Assembly: GCF_047663525.1 (NCBI RefSeq)
Contig: NC_092617.1
Coordinates: forward strand, 3,972,501-4,036,500
Length of the DNA: 64,000 nucleotides
Source of the DNA: Anas platyrhynchos
Lineage: Eukaryota > Chordata > Aves > Anseriformes > Anatidae
Direction of reading: 5' to 3'
The notes below the pieces were generated by a model. The model had not been told where the DNA came from. It saw nothing but the letters and a program-made list of their open reading frames with translations, and did not search any database. Below, piece after piece: positions 63,630 through 64,000 of this stretch (position 1 is the stretch's first letter; each line of letters starts with the position of its first letter). The position numbers and the translations under genes were made by a program.

Positions 63630-64000
63630 AAAGTAGTCAGCTCTGCCTCAGGATCTCCTGCCCCAGCAGGAGGAATGTGACTGTGGCACTGACTGTGAGG
63701 TCACTTCTGTCTCTGCGCTTGATAGGGCAGCAGCAGGGACGTGTCAGAGAAAGGGACTGGGAGGTCACTTGTGTCTGGAGGTGGCAGGTCAGCCTTGACT
63801 TCTCCCTGGGATCTGCACTTTTGGGCTGACAACTGGCAGTGGCCCTGCTAGGCCAGCAGAAGGCACCTGCTTGGCATGCTGACTGGGGGATCCCCTCTGC
63901 CTCCAGAGCCAGGAAGACCCAGACAGAAAGAAGGCCCCAACATGGGTTGTCCTGGCCCTTCTGCTTGAGTCCTTGACTAGGCAGCGGCAGGCACAAGGCT
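63630..64000 (-). repeat. Block B satellite, copy 8, cut by window end
   Basis: At least five monomers on the minus strand. The rest lies outside. By analogy with 21-22 and 34.5-35 kb, block E and a further receptor unit on the plus strand could follow beyond the window. Confidence 0.65.

Noticed and set aside
1-64000. CRISPR arrays, tRNA or rRNA genes, phage or defence systems
   Set aside because: Looked for spaced identical repeats, tRNA-like TTCRANY boxes in cloverleaf context and prokaryotic gene packing; none seen. The gene content and repeats are those of a bird nuclear genome.

Overview
This is vertebrate nuclear DNA, almost certainly from a bird. It holds eight uninterrupted single-coding-exon olfactory receptor (OR) genes of the bird-expanded family 14 type (the 'gamma-c' group). 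They sit in a landscape of CR1 LINEs ending in the typical ATTCTGTG/ATTCTATG 3' repeats, plus ERVL-like avian LTRs. I cannot name the species. No rRNA, tRNA, CRISPR or bacterial-type operon was seen.

The eight receptors lie at 7317-8276 (+), 16062-16997 (-), 24782-25717 (+), 31846-32778 (+), 36236-37171 (+), 42981-43907 (-), 52158-53084 (-) and 61172-62107 (+). I call them OR1 to OR8 in window order. Each appears to follow one plan: a non-coding 5' leader exon ending in a splice donor, an intron of about 0.2-1.4 kb (about 0.45 kb or more in all but OR5), an acceptor 19-26 bases before the ATG, one coding exon, and in most copies a poly(A) signal 35-315 bases after the stop. A 20-base core (CCCAGGAGCAGCTCCTCTGC) is identical in all eight leaders.

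Almost everything between the receptors is a shuffled set of low-copy repeat blocks. I use these names. Block B is a decayed tandem satellite with a monomer of about 64 bp. Block X is its AT-rich, CTAACC-rich companion. Block A is a further 1.5 kb on the other side of B. Block E lies upstream of the OR3, OR5 and OR7 leaders. Blocks C and D lie on the 3' side of receptors. Block G is an intronic block. The stretch 0.8-8.3 kb (B, X, CR1, pseudogene, leader, OR1) recurs directly at 55.8-62.1 kb (OR8) and inverted at 16.1-22.1 kb (OR2). The stretch 22.1-25.7 kb (OR3) recurs inverted at 52.2-55.7 kb (OR7) and directly, shortened, at 35.0-37.2 kb (OR5). Blocks A and B form a large inverted repeat (about 40.3-42.6 against 47.5-49.8 kb) around OR6.

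Fossils: two copies of an older OR pseudogene of a different class II family lie antisense at 4.7-5.25 and 58.56-59.19 kb, and an OR14 fragment lies at 15.4-15.56 kb. There are eleven or more CR1 pieces, including one nearly full-length copy (25.77-29.24 kb) with an ORF1 remnant, and one 5'-truncated copy whose reverse transcriptase frame is still open (10.36-11.6 kb). Broken ERVL-like material includes a pol fragment at 29.24-30.48 kb and several LTRs.

I found no new enzymatic or defence system. The parts most worth a second look are the shared leader-exon architecture, the leaders that are visibly recombinant, the 64-bp satellite that travels with the receptors, and the contrast between near-identical receptor backbones and variable TM3/TM5 segments. 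Block boundaries were judged by eye and are good to about 20-50 bases.
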